This document shows, in pieces, positions 49,615 through 58,579 of a stretch of DNA of 64,000 bases (position 1 is its first letter; each line of letters starts with the position of its first letter). Made by a program: the position numbers and the translations under genes. Source of the stretch: Brevibacterium casei CIP 102111. Its GTDB lineage: Bacteria; Actinomycetota; Actinomycetes; Actinomycetales; Brevibacteriaceae. The DNA lies in NCBI RefSeq assembly GCF_900169275.1, contig NZ_FXZC01000003.1, positions 310,001 to 374,000 of the forward strand, given 5' to 3'. The notes below the pieces were generated by a model. It was not told where the DNA came from. It saw only the letters and a program-made list of their open reading frames with translations, and searched no databases.

Positions 49615-52500
49615 TCAGCCGCGCTGGATGCCTTCGAGGTTGCGCAGCACGCCCTCCTTGCCGTCGGAATCGCGGACCGTGAACGACGACCCGTGATCCT
49701 CGAGCGCGAGGAACCAGTCACCCGGGTAGATCGTGAACACCGGCATCCCGGTCGTCGCGTCGACGGCCTCGCGCGGCTCGGGAACGGCGAACCAGAACGC
49801 CTGGATGACCGTCTTCTCCTCAGTGGTCTCCGCGGTGCTCGACGCCGGCCGGTCCGCACCCGAGCCCGATGCGCTGCGGTCCGACGACTCCCCATCCGAA
49901 GTATCCCGATCCGTCGACGCGGTCCGCTCCTGGGAGGAGTCCCGATAGTTCGTCATCGGCACGTACTGCGTCGGTTCGTCGGAGTCCGGTGGTGTGGTCC
50001 GCTCGGTCGTCGGCTCCGCCGAGGACCGGCTGTCCTCGGTGGTCACGGCGTCGACCTGGACGGTCTCCTCGCCGGCGGTCTCGCGGCTGACAGGCTCGTC
50101 GCCGACGGTCTCGGTCGAACCCTGGTCCTGAGGACGGCGGTCGCCGACTGACCAGCGGTCGGCCGAGCCTCCGTCGCCCGAGCCCATAGCGCGGTCGGCC
50201 GAGTCGCCGTCAGGCGAGCTCGAAGCGCGGTCGCCCGTCATCGCTGTCCGCTCGGTCGAGGACTCAGCCTCGGTGGTCGTCACGTCGTCTCCCGACGCGA
50301 CGGTGACTCCGCTCGATGCGGCGACGACGCCTCGGCGCTCCGTCGAGGCGCGGGAGTCATCCGCCCTCGATTCGGCACCTTCCTTGCCGGTGGGGTCCGC
50401 ACCGGGATCGGTCTCGACGACACCCTCGGCGTTGACCACGGTCGCCTCGGTCGAGCGGATGTTGCTCTCCTCGGACTCAGCGGATGCGGAGGTCGTCGTC
50501 GCTGAGTCCACGGACGTCGCGTCTGCCGATGTCGCGTTGGCGGACGACGTGCTCGCGGACGTCGTCTCGGCGGATGTCGCATCCTCGGCCGCACCCTCCC
50601 TCGAAGCGGGTGAGGCATTCGCCGACCGGGACTCCGTCCCCTGGGACGCGGCCGCCTTCGTGCCGCCGTCGAAGACCCCGAGCGGGCCGGGTCCCGGCTC
50701 GTCGGCCGAGGTCACGGTCGACGAGGTCACTGTGCCGGGCTGCGAGACCGTGCTCGATCCCGACCGTGCGTCGGAATCCGGTGACGCAGCGTTGGCCGAG
50801 GACTCGGCCTCCACGGTGGACTCGGCGGAATGGCGTCCGCGGCGGCGTTCGGAGACCGAGATGATGGTCTCCTCCTCGGTCGAGGTCGGGCCGCTCTCGA
50901 CGACGGTCCGGCTGATCGCCACGGTGTCATCGGCGTTGGTCTGCGGGGCCGCGGCGTCGGCACTGTCGTCACCAGCGGTCCCGTCGCGACGTCCCACAGA
51001 CGCGTCGTCGGCGTCGGCCTGCGATTCCGCCGGAGTCGGCTCGGCAGCCGACGCGGTCGAGGCGGTCGAGGCGGCCGACGCGGTCGACGTCCACGCGGAT
51101 TCCTCGGGTTCGGTGCCGAGCCCGAAGGTCTGCGTCGGCTCGCTCTGCGAATGCCGCGGATCCCGCGGATGCTGGTCGCCGAGGTACGTCTGCCCGGATC
51201 CGGTGCTCTGCACCGGCTGTCCCGAGGCATCATCGGTGCCGGAGGAGCGGTCCTCGGCCGGCGGGGCGAAGGACGCCTGCGGGCGCGGGGTCCCACCGGT
51301 GAACGGGCTGCCCGCATCATCGGAGTAGGCGTGCCGGCCGGACGCGGCCTGATCGCCTGGTCGACCCTGCTGTCCTGCGTCATATGCGGACTGATCGGAT
51401 CCCCAGGTCGGCTGTGCCGAATCGTAGCCGGGCTGGCCGTAGCCGCCCTGCGGGGCGCCGTACTGGCTCGGGCCGTCCTGACCGGGCACTGCCTGCCCGT
51501 ACTGGCCCGGGCCGACCCCGCCGGGGCCACCCTGACCCTGGGGTCCCTGCGCACCGGGGTGGGGGCCGCTGCCGTAACCGCCGTCGAACCCGCCGGGCAC
51601 GTGGGCCTGCGGCGCGGGATGCTGAGCGGCTTTGGTCACCGGACGCGCCTTGGCGTGGGCGGGGACGTCCTCGCGTCCGGCGAACTCAGCGGCGAAGAAC
51701 GGCAGCATCGTGAAGACACCGGCGAAGAACGCGATGAGCGCGGCGAAGAACGCGAGATAGGCGCCGACGCTCCAGTACGGCGCCGAGGTGATGAGCTGGA
51801 CGAACGCAAAGGCGAACGCGACAGACGAGAGGACGGAGATGAACTGGTCGAGACCGAGTGACCCCACACGCATCCGACCGTTGCCCAACTTGTTCATGAG
51901 CACGGCCCCGACGATGAGGAGGATGGCGAGCACGACGAAGACGAAGGTGCCCATCGCATCGATGTTCCACGACCACAGCGACATCGTGATGATGTCGTAG
52001 TTCTTGTAGGGCACGAAGAGCACGATGAGTGCGAGCAGTCCCGCGAAGAGGAGGAAGAGGTCGCGCAGGGTGAGCGGGCCGAGCAGGCCGGGTCCCGTGC
52101 GGCGAGGACGCTGCGGGGCAGGTCCCGGGCCGAACTGTCCCGGACCGGAGCCGTAGGGTCCTGGGCCCGACCCATACTGGCCCGGTCCCGACCCGTACTG
52201 TCCCGGTGCCTGACCGTACTGTCCCGGCCCCGAACCGTAGGGTCCCGGACCCGACCCGTGCTGCGCAGGTCCCGAGCCATACGGTCCCGGACCGGATCCG
52301 TAGGGAGTCGGCTGCCCGCCCTGGGCGTCCGGACCGTACGGGCCCGGACCCTGTCCGTACTGGCCGCCGGGACCCGGATTGCCCGGGCCCTGTCCGTACT
52401 GGCTTCCGGCCGACGGCTGGCCGTTCGGTCCGGGATGGGGGCCCGGCTGGTCGCGCCACTGCGGCGCTCCTGGTCCTGTGGGATGGTGCGGCGAACTCAT
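49615..52500 (-). CDS. Large disordered membrane protein (961 aa) of unknown function
   Basis: It has four parts: an N-terminal Gly/Pro/Gln/Tyr-rich repeat region (GPGQYGSGPGQYG units, to about 130), a membrane part with about four TM helices (for example LRDLFLLFAGLLALIVLFV and DAMGTFVFVVLAILLIVGAV, about 145-267), a long Ser/Thr/Asp/Glu-rich tail (about 300-890), and a final folded domain (AFWFAVPEPREAVDATTG, PGDWFLALEDHGSSFTVRDS) that resembles an SH3-like or ligand-binding fold. No family is recognised. The start MSSPHHPTG at ATG 52500 is set because upstream codons look random. The tail is compositionally extreme. Confidence 0.8.
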   Translation of the reverse strand: MSSPHHPTGPGAPQWRDQPGPHPGPNGQPSAGSQYGQGPGNPGPGGQYGQGPGPYGPDAQGGQPTPYGSGPGPYGSGPAQHGSGPGPYGSGPGQYGQAPGQYGSGPGQYGSGPGPYGSGPGQFGPGPAPQRPRRTGPGLLGPLTLRDLFLLFAGLLALIVLFVPYKNYDIITMSLWSWNIDAMGTFVFVVLAILLIVGAVLMNKLGNGRMRVGSLGLDQFISVLSSVAFAFAFVQLITSAPYWSVGAYLAFFAALIAFFAGVFTMLPFFAAEFAGREDVPAHAKARPVTKAAQHPAPQAHVPGGFDGGYGSGPHPGAQGPQGQGGPGGVGPGQYGQAVPGQDGPSQYGAPQGGYGQPGYDSAQPTWGSDQSAYDAGQQGRPGDQAASGRHAYSDDAGSPFTGGTPRPQASFAPPAEDRSSGTDDASGQPVQSTGSGQTYLGDQHPRDPRHSQSEPTQTFGLGTEPEESAWTSTASAASTASTASAAEPTPAESQADADDASVGRRDGTAGDDSADAAAPQTNADDTVAISRTVVESGPTSTEEETIISVSERRRGRHSAESTVEAESSANAASPDSDARSGSSTVSQPGTVTSSTVTSADEPGPGPLGVFDGGTKAAASQGTESRSANASPASREGAAEDATSAETTSASTSSANATSADATSVDSATTTSASAESEESNIRSTEATVVNAEGVVETDPGADPTGKEGAESRADDSRASTERRGVVAASSGVTVASGDDVTTTEAESSTERTAMTGDRASSSPDGDSADRAMGSGDGGSADRWSVGDRRPQDQGSTETVGDEPVSRETAGEETVQVDAVTTEDSRSSAEPTTERTTPPDSDEPTQYVPMTNYRDSSQERTASTDRDTSDGESSDRSASGSGADRPASSTAETTEEKTVIQAFWFAVPEPREAVDATTGMPVFTIYPGDWFLALEDHGSSFTVRDSDGKEGVLRNLEGIQRG

Positions 52501-52706
52501 CGCTGGCTCCAGTCGATCGTAGGGACACTGTCCTGTCTGCGGGGTCCATCCTGGCAGACCTAGGGCCATCCTTGCAGACCTCGGCACCCGTGCGCACGCA
52601 TTCTTCGCCGCCAGTCCCCTTGCCGAAGCGCCACAGCGCACCGCATTAGCACATGCGACCCGTCATGACTACCCCCGCTCACCCCCGCTCATCACCGACG
52701 TCAGGC

Positions 52707-52737
52707 TGACCGGGGTCACCCCCGCGGGTATACAGTC
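52707..52737 (+). promoter_or_regulatory. Candidate acs promoter/operator
   Basis: TGACC-GG-GGTCA, an imperfect dyad, lies at 52707-52718, followed by GGGTATACAGT as a possible -10 (52726-52736). The acs RBS sequence CGGAGGGAATC occurs twice (52737-52747 and 52767-52777). The rest of the 277-base divergent gap has no gene. Confidence 0.4.
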
Positions 52738-52777
52738 GGAGGGAATCTTCGTTCCATCAAAGAAGCCGGAGGGAATC

Positions 52778-54712
52778 ATGACCGACAGCGCCGAGGCGAC
52801 CGAGACCTTCGCCCCGCCACAGGAGTTCGCAGCCGCCGCCAATGTCAGGGAAGACGCCTATGAGCGCGGTGCCGAGGACTTCGAGCGCTTCTGGGCCGAG
52901 CAGTCCCGTGAACTCGTCGACTGGAAGGACGACTTCACCGAGGTGCTCGACTGGTCGAACCCGCCGTTCGCGAAGTGGTTCGCCGACGGAAAGCTCAACG
53001 TCGCGTACAACTGCCTCGACCGGCACGTGCTCGCCGGCAACGGCGACCGTGTGGCCATCAACTTCGAAGGCGAACCCGGGGACTCCCGGACACTGACCTA
53101 TGCCGAACTCCTCGCCGAGGTGTCGAAGGCGGCGAACACCCTCACCGAACTCGGTGTCAGGGCCGGAGACCGGGTCGCGATCTACCTGCCGATGATCCCC
53201 GAAGCGATCATCGCGATGCTCGCGTGCGCCCGCCTCGGCGCGGCCCACTCCGTCGTCTTCGGCGGCTTCTCCGCCGATGCCCTGCGCTCGCGGATCATCG
53301 ACGCCGAGGCGCGCGTGGTCATCACCGCCGACGGCAGCTATCGCCGCGGCAAGGAGACGAGCCTCAAGCCGGCCGTCGATGAGGCTCTCTCCCACGGCGA
53401 CACCCCGGTCGAGCACGTCATCGTCGTCCGCCGCACCGGCCAGGACGTCGAGATGACCGAGGGTCGGGATCAGTGGTGGCAGGACACCGTCGACCAGGCC
53501 AGCCCCGAACACGAGGCCGAGTTCTTCGAAGCCGAGAACCCGCTCTTCATCCTCTACACCTCCGGAACCACCGGAAAGCCCAAGGGCATCCTCCACACCT
53601 CGGGCGGGTACCTCACCCAGGTCCTCTACACGATGAAGGCCGTCTTCGACGCGAAGCCGGAGACCGACGTCTTCTGGTGCACCGCGGACGTCGGCTGGGT
53701 CACCGGGCACTCATACGTCGCCTACGGTCCGCTCGCTGCGGGGATGACGCAGGTCATCTACGAAGGCACCCCGGACACGCCTGACCAGGGCCGCTGGTGG
53801 GAGATCGTCGAGAAGAACAAGGTGACGACGCTCTACGCCGCGCCCACGGCGATCCGGACGTTCATGAAGTGGGGCGAGGAGATCCCCGCGAAGTACGACC
53901 TGTCCAGCCTGCGCCTCCTCGGCAGCGTCGGCGAGCCGATCAACCCCGAAGCCTGGCGCTGGTACCACCGCGTCATCGGCGGAGAGCGGTGCCCGATCGT
54001 CGACACGTGGTGGCAGACGGAGACCGGTGCCCACATGATCGCTCCCCTGCCCGGTGTGCTCGCGACGAAGCCGGGGTCGGCGCAGCGCCCGATCCCCGGC
54101 ATCTCCGTCGACATCGTCGACGAGACCGGGGAGAACCCTGCAGGACCCGAGGGCGGTCTCCTCGTCATCCGGCAGCCGTGGCCGTCGATGCTGCGTGGGA
54201 TCTGGAAGGACCCCGAGCGCTTCAAGGAGACGTACTGGTCGCGGTTCGAGGACACCTACTTCGCCGGTGACGGGGCACGTCGTGATGAGGACGGGGACAT
54301 CTGGTTCCTCGGCCGCGTCGACGACGTCATGAACGTCTCCGGGCACCGCCTCTCGACCGCGGAGATCGAGTCCGCGCTCGTCGCCCACCCCTCGGTCGCC
54401 GAAGCGGCGGTCGTCGGTGCCGCGGACGACACGACCGGCCAGGCCGTCATCGCGTTCGTCATCACCGTCGGCGGCGTCGAGGACAGCCCGGAGACCGCCG
54501 AGGAGCTGCGCCAGTTCGTCGGCAAGGAGATCGGTCCGATCGCCAAGCCGAAGCAGGTGCACATCGTCTCGGAGCTGCCGAAGACCCGGTCGGGCAAGAT
54601 CATGCGGCGTCTGCTCAAGGATGTCGCTGAGAATCGCGAGGTCGGGGATGCCACGACTCTTGCCGATTCCTCGGTGATGAAGCTCATCGAGGAATCGGTG
54701 GCGAAATCGTGA
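52778..54712 (+). CDS. acs: Acetyl-CoA synthetase
   Basis: The 644-residue AMP-forming ligase has [20 protein letters not shown] (A3), [36 protein letters not shown], and [20 protein letters not shown]. Lys607 in [15 protein letters not shown] is the acetylatable catalytic Lys (E. coli Lys609). It makes acetyl-CoA from acetate. The protein starts [20 protein letters not shown]. It has its own promoter region and is followed by a holin-X-like gene. Confidence 0.97.
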   Translation: MTDSAEATETFAPPQEFAAAANVREDAYERGAEDFERFWAEQSRELVDWKDDFTEVLDWSNPPFAKWFADGKLNVAYNCLDRHVLAGNGDRVAINFEGEPGDSRTLTYAELLAEVSKAANTLTELGVRAGDRVAIYLPMIPEAIIAMLACARLGAAHSVVFGGFSADALRSRIIDAEARVVITADGSYRRGKETSLKPAVDEALSHGDTPVEHVIVVRRTGQDVEMTEGRDQWWQDTVDQASPEHEAEFFEAENPLFILYTSGTTGKPKGILHTSGGYLTQVLYTMKAVFDAKPETDVFWCTADVGWVTGHSYVAYGPLAAGMTQVIYEGTPDTPDQGRWWEIVEKNKVTTLYAAPTAIRTFMKWGEEIPAKYDLSSLRLLGSVGEPINPEAWRWYHRVIGGERCPIVDTWWQTETGAHMIAPLPGVLATKPGSAQRPIPGISVDIVDETGENPAGPEGGLLVIRQPWPSMLRGIWKDPERFKETYWSRFEDTYFAGDGARRDEDGDIWFLGRVDDVMNVSGHRLSTAEIESALVAHPSVAEAAVVGAADDTTGQAVIAFVITVGGVEDSPETAEELRQFVGKEIGPIAKPKQVHIVSELPKTRSGKIMRRLLKDVAENREVGDATTLADSSVMKLIEESVAKS

Positions 54713-54805
54713 CTCGACACTGATCCTGCACGTCTTTGGTGAGGAGGAACGTTCAGACTACTCTTGAGAAAGATTGTCACAACGTTTCTGGCGATAGGAG
54801 CACTC

Positions 54806-55213
54806 ATGGCCGAGAGGTCGATCAGCGAACTGATCAAGGACATCGGCGACGATTCCAAGGCGATCGCCGAGGAGGAGCTCGCGCTGGCGAAGGCCGAGGC
54901 CACCGCTGGGGCGAAGAACCTGGGGATCGGATCGGCCCTGGCGCTCGCGGCCCTGTTCTTCCTGTTCCTCGGCTCGTTCATGGTGATCTTCGCCGGAGCC
55001 GCCGCGTTCCGTGAAGGACTCGACTGGCCGTGGTGGGCGAGCTTCCTCATCATCTTCGGCATCCTCGCCGTCATCGCCGTCATCCTCGTGCTCATCGCGG
55101 TGCCGCTGCTGAAGAAGGGCAACCCGGTTCCGGGCGGAGCGATCGCCTCGGCGAAGTCGATCGTCGCCGCGGTCAAGCGGGCGCTGAAGAACCCCTCGGG
55201 TCCGCGGTACTGA
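54806..55213 (+). CDS. Holin-X-like / phage holin superfamily protein (135 aa)
   Basis: The protein starts MAERSISELIKDIGDDSKAI, continues EELALAKAEATAGAKNLGI and has two TM helices (SALALAALFFLFLGSFMVIF and WWASFLIIFGILAVIAVILV). This is the actinobacterial holin-X (DUF1469-like) pattern: an amphipathic helix, two TM helices and a basic tail. Many are host genes with unknown function. The gap to acs is 93 bases. Confidence 0.82.
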   Translation: MAERSISELIKDIGDDSKAIAEEELALAKAEATAGAKNLGIGSALALAALFFLFLGSFMVIFAGAAAFREGLDWPWWASFLIIFGILAVIAVILVLIAVPLLKKGNPVPGGAIASAKSIVAAVKRALKNPSGPRY

Positions 55214-55233
55214 CCCGACCACCATCGACAGGC

Positions 55234-55268
55234 ATGGCGCCGAGTTCCCACGTGGGACTCGGCGCCAT
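55234..55268 (+). terminator. Terminator hairpin after the holin-X-like gene
   Basis: ATGGCGCCGAG and CTCGGCGCCAT, with TCCCAC/GTGGGA inside, form a stem of about 17 pairs with one bulge, followed by TCGCG. It ends rightward transcription 20 bases after the stop. Confidence 0.75.
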
Positions 55269-55280
55269 TCGCGTCTCCGA

Positions 55281-55298
55281 ACGTCCCCGCGGGGACGT
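55281..55298. repeat. Palindrome ACGTCCCCGCGGGGACGT
   Basis: Same core as 25509-25528. It lies 12 bases after the terminator in the 151-base gap before the NUDIX gene. Nothing else is seen in this gap. Confidence 0.55.
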
Positions 55299-55364
55299 CC
55301 TGCGGATTTCTCAGCTCAGCGGGCTCCTCAGCTCAGGAGTCGATCGGCTCAGTGGCCGATCGGT

Positions 55365-56186
55365 TCAGTAGTCGATGTCGATTGCGGCTTTGCGATCCCA
55401 GTCGAGCGCCCAACCGAGTTCGTCGAGGGCGAAGTCGAGGATGCCGGCGGTGAAGCCCCACACTTTGAGCACTCCGACGTCGAAGGCCGGGGTGGTGATC
55501 GCGAGATCAGGCCTCGAGAAGCTGCCGCGGTTGGCGGGGGCGACGAGATCGGCGATCGCGACCCGGTAGACGGAGTACGACTCTGCCTCGTCCATGACGG
55601 ACACGACCCCAGGCACCGCCCAGTAGCCGACGACGGGGGTGACCTGGAACCTGCTTACCGGGATGTAGAGAGGTTCGAGCTGACCGAGGACATCGACGCT
55701 GGCCGGGACGATGCCGGCCTCCTCCTCGGCTTCGCGCAGGGCGGCAGCGACCATCGAGTCGTCCTCGGGGTCGCGTCCCCCTCCGGGGAAGGCGACCTGT
55801 CCGGGGTGGAGGCGCAGAGTGCTCGCCCGCTGGAGGAGGACGATGTCGACGTCAGCGACGCCCTTCTCCTCGAGGTGCGGCAGGGCGGCTCGACCGGCAT
55901 CCGTGCGCGGGGCGCCGCCGCGGCCGAAGAGCATGAGGACGGCGGCGTCGCGGACGACGGCGTCACCGCGGGCCTTCGCACGGCGCAGCCACAGCGGCGA
56001 ACCCTTCGACTCGGCGAGACGCGCCAGCTGATCACGCAGATCCGGATCGTCAGCGCGCTCGGGATCCTCCGACCTCGGTGCGACCGCCTCGGCGTCGGCA
56101 GTCGGGACCGCCCCGTCGGCAACGGGGACTCCACCGTCAGCAGCATGCCTTCCGGAACCCGAGAGGCCGTCGAGGAAGTCGCTCAT
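55365..56186 (-). CDS. NUDIX hydrolase, CoA pyrophosphatase type
   Basis: The 273-residue protein has a disordered N-terminus (to about 45). The NUDIX core starts RDAAVLMLFGRGGAPRTDAG, QVAFPGGGRDPEDDSMVAAA and LREAEEEAGIVPASVDVLGQ. The RExxEEAG motif and the LRLHPGQVAFPGG context match CoA/NUDT7-like pyrophosphatases, which split CoA and its esters. The ATG 56186 overlaps the nth stop, so the pair is coupled. It is convergent with the holin gene. Confidence 0.88.
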   Translation of the reverse strand: MSDFLDGLSGSGRHAADGGVPVADGAVPTADAEAVAPRSEDPERADDPDLRDQLARLAESKGSPLWLRRAKARGDAVVRDAAVLMLFGRGGAPRTDAGRAALPHLEEKGVADVDIVLLQRASTLRLHPGQVAFPGGGRDPEDDSMVAAALREAEEEAGIVPASVDVLGQLEPLYIPVSRFQVTPVVGYWAVPGVVSVMDEAESYSVYRVAIADLVAPANRGSFSRPDLAITTPAFDVGVLKVWGFTAGILDFALDELGWALDWDRKAAIDIDY

Positions 56187-56920
56187 GCCAGGGGAGCCAT
56201 CTCGTACTTGAGCATCGCCTCGGCCTTGGCCGGATCGAGTTCGCCGATGCCGAACGACGGGCACAGTGCCATCAGCGGGCAGGCCCCGCACGCCGGCTTG
56301 CGGGAGTGGCAGATGCGACGGCCGTGGAAGATCACCCGGTGGGAGAGCAGCGTGAGCTCTTTCGTGGGGAAGAGCGCGGCGATGTCCTCCTCGGCCTTGA
56401 CCGGGTCGGTCTCCGTCGTCCACCCGAAACGCCGCGCCAGGCGACCCATATGCGTGTCGACGGTGATGCCGGGGGTGTCGAAGGCGTTGCCGAGGACGAC
56501 GTTCGCCGTCTTCCGCCCGACACCGGCGAGCTTGACGAGCTCCTCCATCGTCCGGGGCACCTCGCCGTCGTAGTCGTCGACGAGGTCGTTCGCGAGCTTG
56601 ACGATGTTGCGGGCCTTGGCCCGGTAGAACCCGGTCGAGCGGATGAGCTCCTCGACCTCGCCGAGGTTGGCGACCGCAAGTGCGTGCGCGTCGGGGAAGG
56701 CGGCGAAGAGTCCCGGGGTGACGGCGTTGACGCGGATGTCCGTCGTCTGCGCCGAGAGCACGGTGGCGATGAGAAGTTGGAATGGGGTCTCGAAGTCGAG
56801 TTCGCACTTCGCGTTGGGGTAGACCTCGGCGAGGATCCGATTGATCTTCCGCGCGCGGCGCGTCTTCCCCAGAGGGGTCTCCTTGGCGAACCTGCGCGCG
56901 CTCTTCTCTGCCACGGTCAA
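56183..56920 (-). CDS. nth: Endonuclease III
   Basis: The 245-residue enzyme shows FQLLIATVLSAQTTDIRVNA, ELVKLAGVGRKTANVVLGNA (HhH with catalytic Lys), GITVDTHMGRLARRF (catalytic Asp) and the 4Fe-4S loop CHSRKPACGACPLMALC. It removes oxidised pyrimidines and cuts the abasic site. The start at GTG 56920 is an estimate: an ATG further downstream would remove core residues. The upstream 202-base region is shared with the Crp-like gene. Confidence 0.94.
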   Translation of the reverse strand: MTVAEKSARRFAKETPLGKTRRARKINRILAEVYPNAKCELDFETPFQLLIATVLSAQTTDIRVNAVTPGLFAAFPDAHALAVANLGEVEELIRSTGFYRAKARNIVKLANDLVDDYDGEVPRTMEELVKLAGVGRKTANVVLGNAFDTPGITVDTHMGRLARRFGWTTETDPVKAEEDIAALFPTKELTLLSHRVIFHGRRICHSRKPACGACPLMALCPSFGIGELDPAKAEAMLKYEMAPLA

Positions 56921-57095
56921 CACAAGTGTCGATTCTAATCCGCAGGAGCCGATACCGCAGTTGTCCGGCTCACAGCGTGCGCACGCAACCGTGACCCACC
57001 TCGGCGAGGGCCGAGGAAACGACACAAGGGACCCTCAATTCCCACGACCCGCGCGTATTTGGTGGTCCAGGTACCCTTGACCAGGTAGATTTATG

Positions 57096-57111
57096 TGTGG
57101 AGACCATCACA
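57096..57111. promoter_or_regulatory. Crp/GlxR-type operator candidate
   Basis: TGTG-GAGACCAT-CACA fits the TGTG-N8-CACA consensus. It overlaps the 5' end of the Crp-like gene's message, 11 bases before the GTG start, so self-repression is likely. Confidence 0.6.
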
Positions 57112-57122
57112 AGGAGGACACT

Positions 57123-57800
57123 GTGGATATTGAAGTGGTGAGGGGCGCAACGCTTTTCGCCGGACTCGATGACGAATCGACGAGCGCATTGATGAAGTTC
57201 ATGAAGCCGCGGAGCCTCCGCCGAGGCACCGTGCTCTTCCACGAAGGCGACGCGGGAGACGAGCTCTACATCGTCTCCACCGGAAAGCTCAAGATCGGCC
57301 GCGAGTCCTCCGACGGCCGCGAGAACCTCCTCTCCGTCGTCGGACCGGGTGAGATCATCGGCGAACTCAGCCTCTTCGATCCGGGCCCGCGGTCCTCCTC
57401 CGTCACCGCGGTCTCCCAGTCCGAACTTCTCAGCCTCAAGCACGAAGACCTCACGACGTGGCTCAAGGACCGTCCGCAGGCCGGACTCAACCTCCTCAAG
57501 GCACTCGCCCAGCGCCTGCGCCGGACGAACGAGACCGTCGGCGACCTCGTGTTCTCCGACGTCCCCGGTCGTGTCGCCAAGGCGCTGCTCGACCTCGCCG
57601 CCCGCTTCTCGAAGCCGGCTCCCGACGGCGTCCTCGTCGCCCACGACCTCACGCAGGAGGAGCTCGCGCAGCTTGTCGGCGCCTCCCGGGAGACCGTGAA
57701 CAAGGCGCTGGCCGACTTCGCCGCCCGCGGCTTCATCCGCCTCGAGGCCCGCTCGGTCGTCATCCTCGACATGGAGCGCATGCGCAACCGCGCCCGCTGA
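57123..57800 (+). CDS. Crp/Fnr-family regulator (GlxR-like)
   Basis: The 225-residue protein has the cNMP-binding domain (FHEGDAGDELYIVSTGKLKI, GEIIGELSLFDPGPRSSSVT; the phosphate cassette GELSLFDPGPRSS) and the HTH LTQEELAQLVGASRETVNKA. The match to GlxR of corynebacteria and to actinobacterial Crp is strong. It senses cAMP and controls many carbon genes, and acs is a normal target. GTG start 57123 with AAGGAGG. The 5' operator suggests autoregulation. Confidence 0.93.
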   Translation: MDIEVVRGATLFAGLDDESTSALMKFMKPRSLRRGTVLFHEGDAGDELYIVSTGKLKIGRESSDGRENLLSVVGPGEIIGELSLFDPGPRSSSVTAVSQSELLSLKHEDLTTWLKDRPQAGLNLLKALAQRLRRTNETVGDLVFSDVPGRVAKALLDLAARFSKPAPDGVLVAHDLTQEELAQLVGASRETVNKALADFAARGFIRLEARSVVILDMERMRNRAR

Positions 57801-57827
57801 TCATGCCGGCCGGTTCGACCGGTCGCA

Positions 57828-57864
57828 GACGAACGCCCCGACAGTCACCGTCGGGGCGTTCGTC
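57828..57864 (+). terminator. Strong terminator after the Crp-like gene
   Basis: GACGAACGCCCCGAC and GTCGGGGCGTTCGTC form a perfect 15-pair stem with a 7-base loop, 27 bases after the stop. It is followed by GTCTGCC, without a T run. Confidence 0.85.
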
Positions 57865-57905
57865 GTCTGCCGGGGCCTTCGGCGACGTCTCCCCCTTCGC
57901 CCAAT

Positions 57906-57986
57906 CGTTTGTGGTCGATAAACCGAGGGAAATGAGCCAAAATGGCCGATTCTCCTCGGTTCTTCGACCACTAACGGGCCGGGCAC
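57906..57986. repeat. 81-bp palindromic repeat, copy 1
   Basis: It is identical to 59948-60028. Internal arms are GTGGTCGA/TCGACCAC (57911-57918 and 57964-57971) and AACCGAGG/CCTCGGTT (57921-57928 and 57954-57961), with a 25-base loop containing CCAAAATGG. A short further similarity (GGCGACGTCT) precedes both copies. It occupies the gap after the Crp terminator. Confidence 0.9.
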
Positions 57987-58067
57987 TTCTCCCCGCCGAG
58001 GCGTTCACTCCCGTGGCATTGTCGAGTGCCCAACCGATTAAGGCTAGAACACTAGTACACTAGCGTT

Positions 58068-58235
58068 ATGGTCGCAGGGAAACAGCAATTCAACGTCTGG
58101 CTTCCAGGTGAACTCGTCAAGAGAGTCAAACATGCGTCGGTCGACGCGAACGTGTCTCTGTCGGTGTTCGTGGAAAGGGCGCTGGATCAGCATCTCGAAC
58201 AGCTGGAATCCGAGGGAGAAGGCGAAGAGTCATGA
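58068..58235 (+). CDS. Ribbon-helix-helix (CopG-like) small protein (55 aa)
   Basis: The sequence MVAGKQQFNVWLPGELVKRV, KHASVDANVSLSVFVERALD is a RHH fold: one beta strand and two helices, ending in an acidic tail. RHH proteins dimerise and bind operators. The promoter just upstream has CTAG/ACTAGT/CTAG half sites (about 58044-58063), a likely own operator. The stop overlaps the next gene as ATGA. It is too small to be found by length but has a clear pattern. Confidence 0.82.
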   Translation: MVAGKQQFNVWLPGELVKRVKHASVDANVSLSVFVERALDQHLEQLESEGEGEES

Positions 58236-58579
58236 AGATCATGCCGTTGCGCTACACCAAGGACGTCGAAGCCTCGGCACGCTTCTACCGGTCGTTGGGT
58301 CTCGACTCCGGTCCGGCTTCCCGCGCAGGAGGCTGGGTCGAGATGCCCGCGCATGCCGGGATGCTCGCCATCCACGCAGCCGGCGATGAGGAGCACGGTG
58401 CCTGCGAACTCGCCTTCGAGACCGACGAACCACTCGAAGACGTTGCTGAGCGCATGCGCGGTGCGGGATACGAATCAGGTCCGGTGATCGACGAGAACTA
58501 CGGCAGATCTGTGCGCGTTCTCGACCCGGACGGCGTCTGGGTTCAGATCAATCAATACGACCGCGACCTGTATACCTGA
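58232..58579 (+). CDS. VOC-family (glyoxalase/bleomycin resistance-like) protein
   Basis: The 115-residue protein starts MKIMPLRYTKDVEASARFYR and contains SLGLDSGPASRAGGWVEMPA and SVRVLDPDGVWVQINQYD, the VOC pattern: an N-terminal FY helix and a C-terminal DPDGxxxxI strand. Dimers bind drugs or metals. In the cassette it is coupled to a RHH regulator and an MFS pump, which suggests a resistance or detoxification unit. Confidence 0.85.
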   Translation: MKIMPLRYTKDVEASARFYRSLGLDSGPASRAGGWVEMPAHAGMLAIHAAGDEEHGACELAFETDEPLEDVAERMRGAGYESGPVIDENYGRSVRVLDPDGVWVQINQYDRDLYT

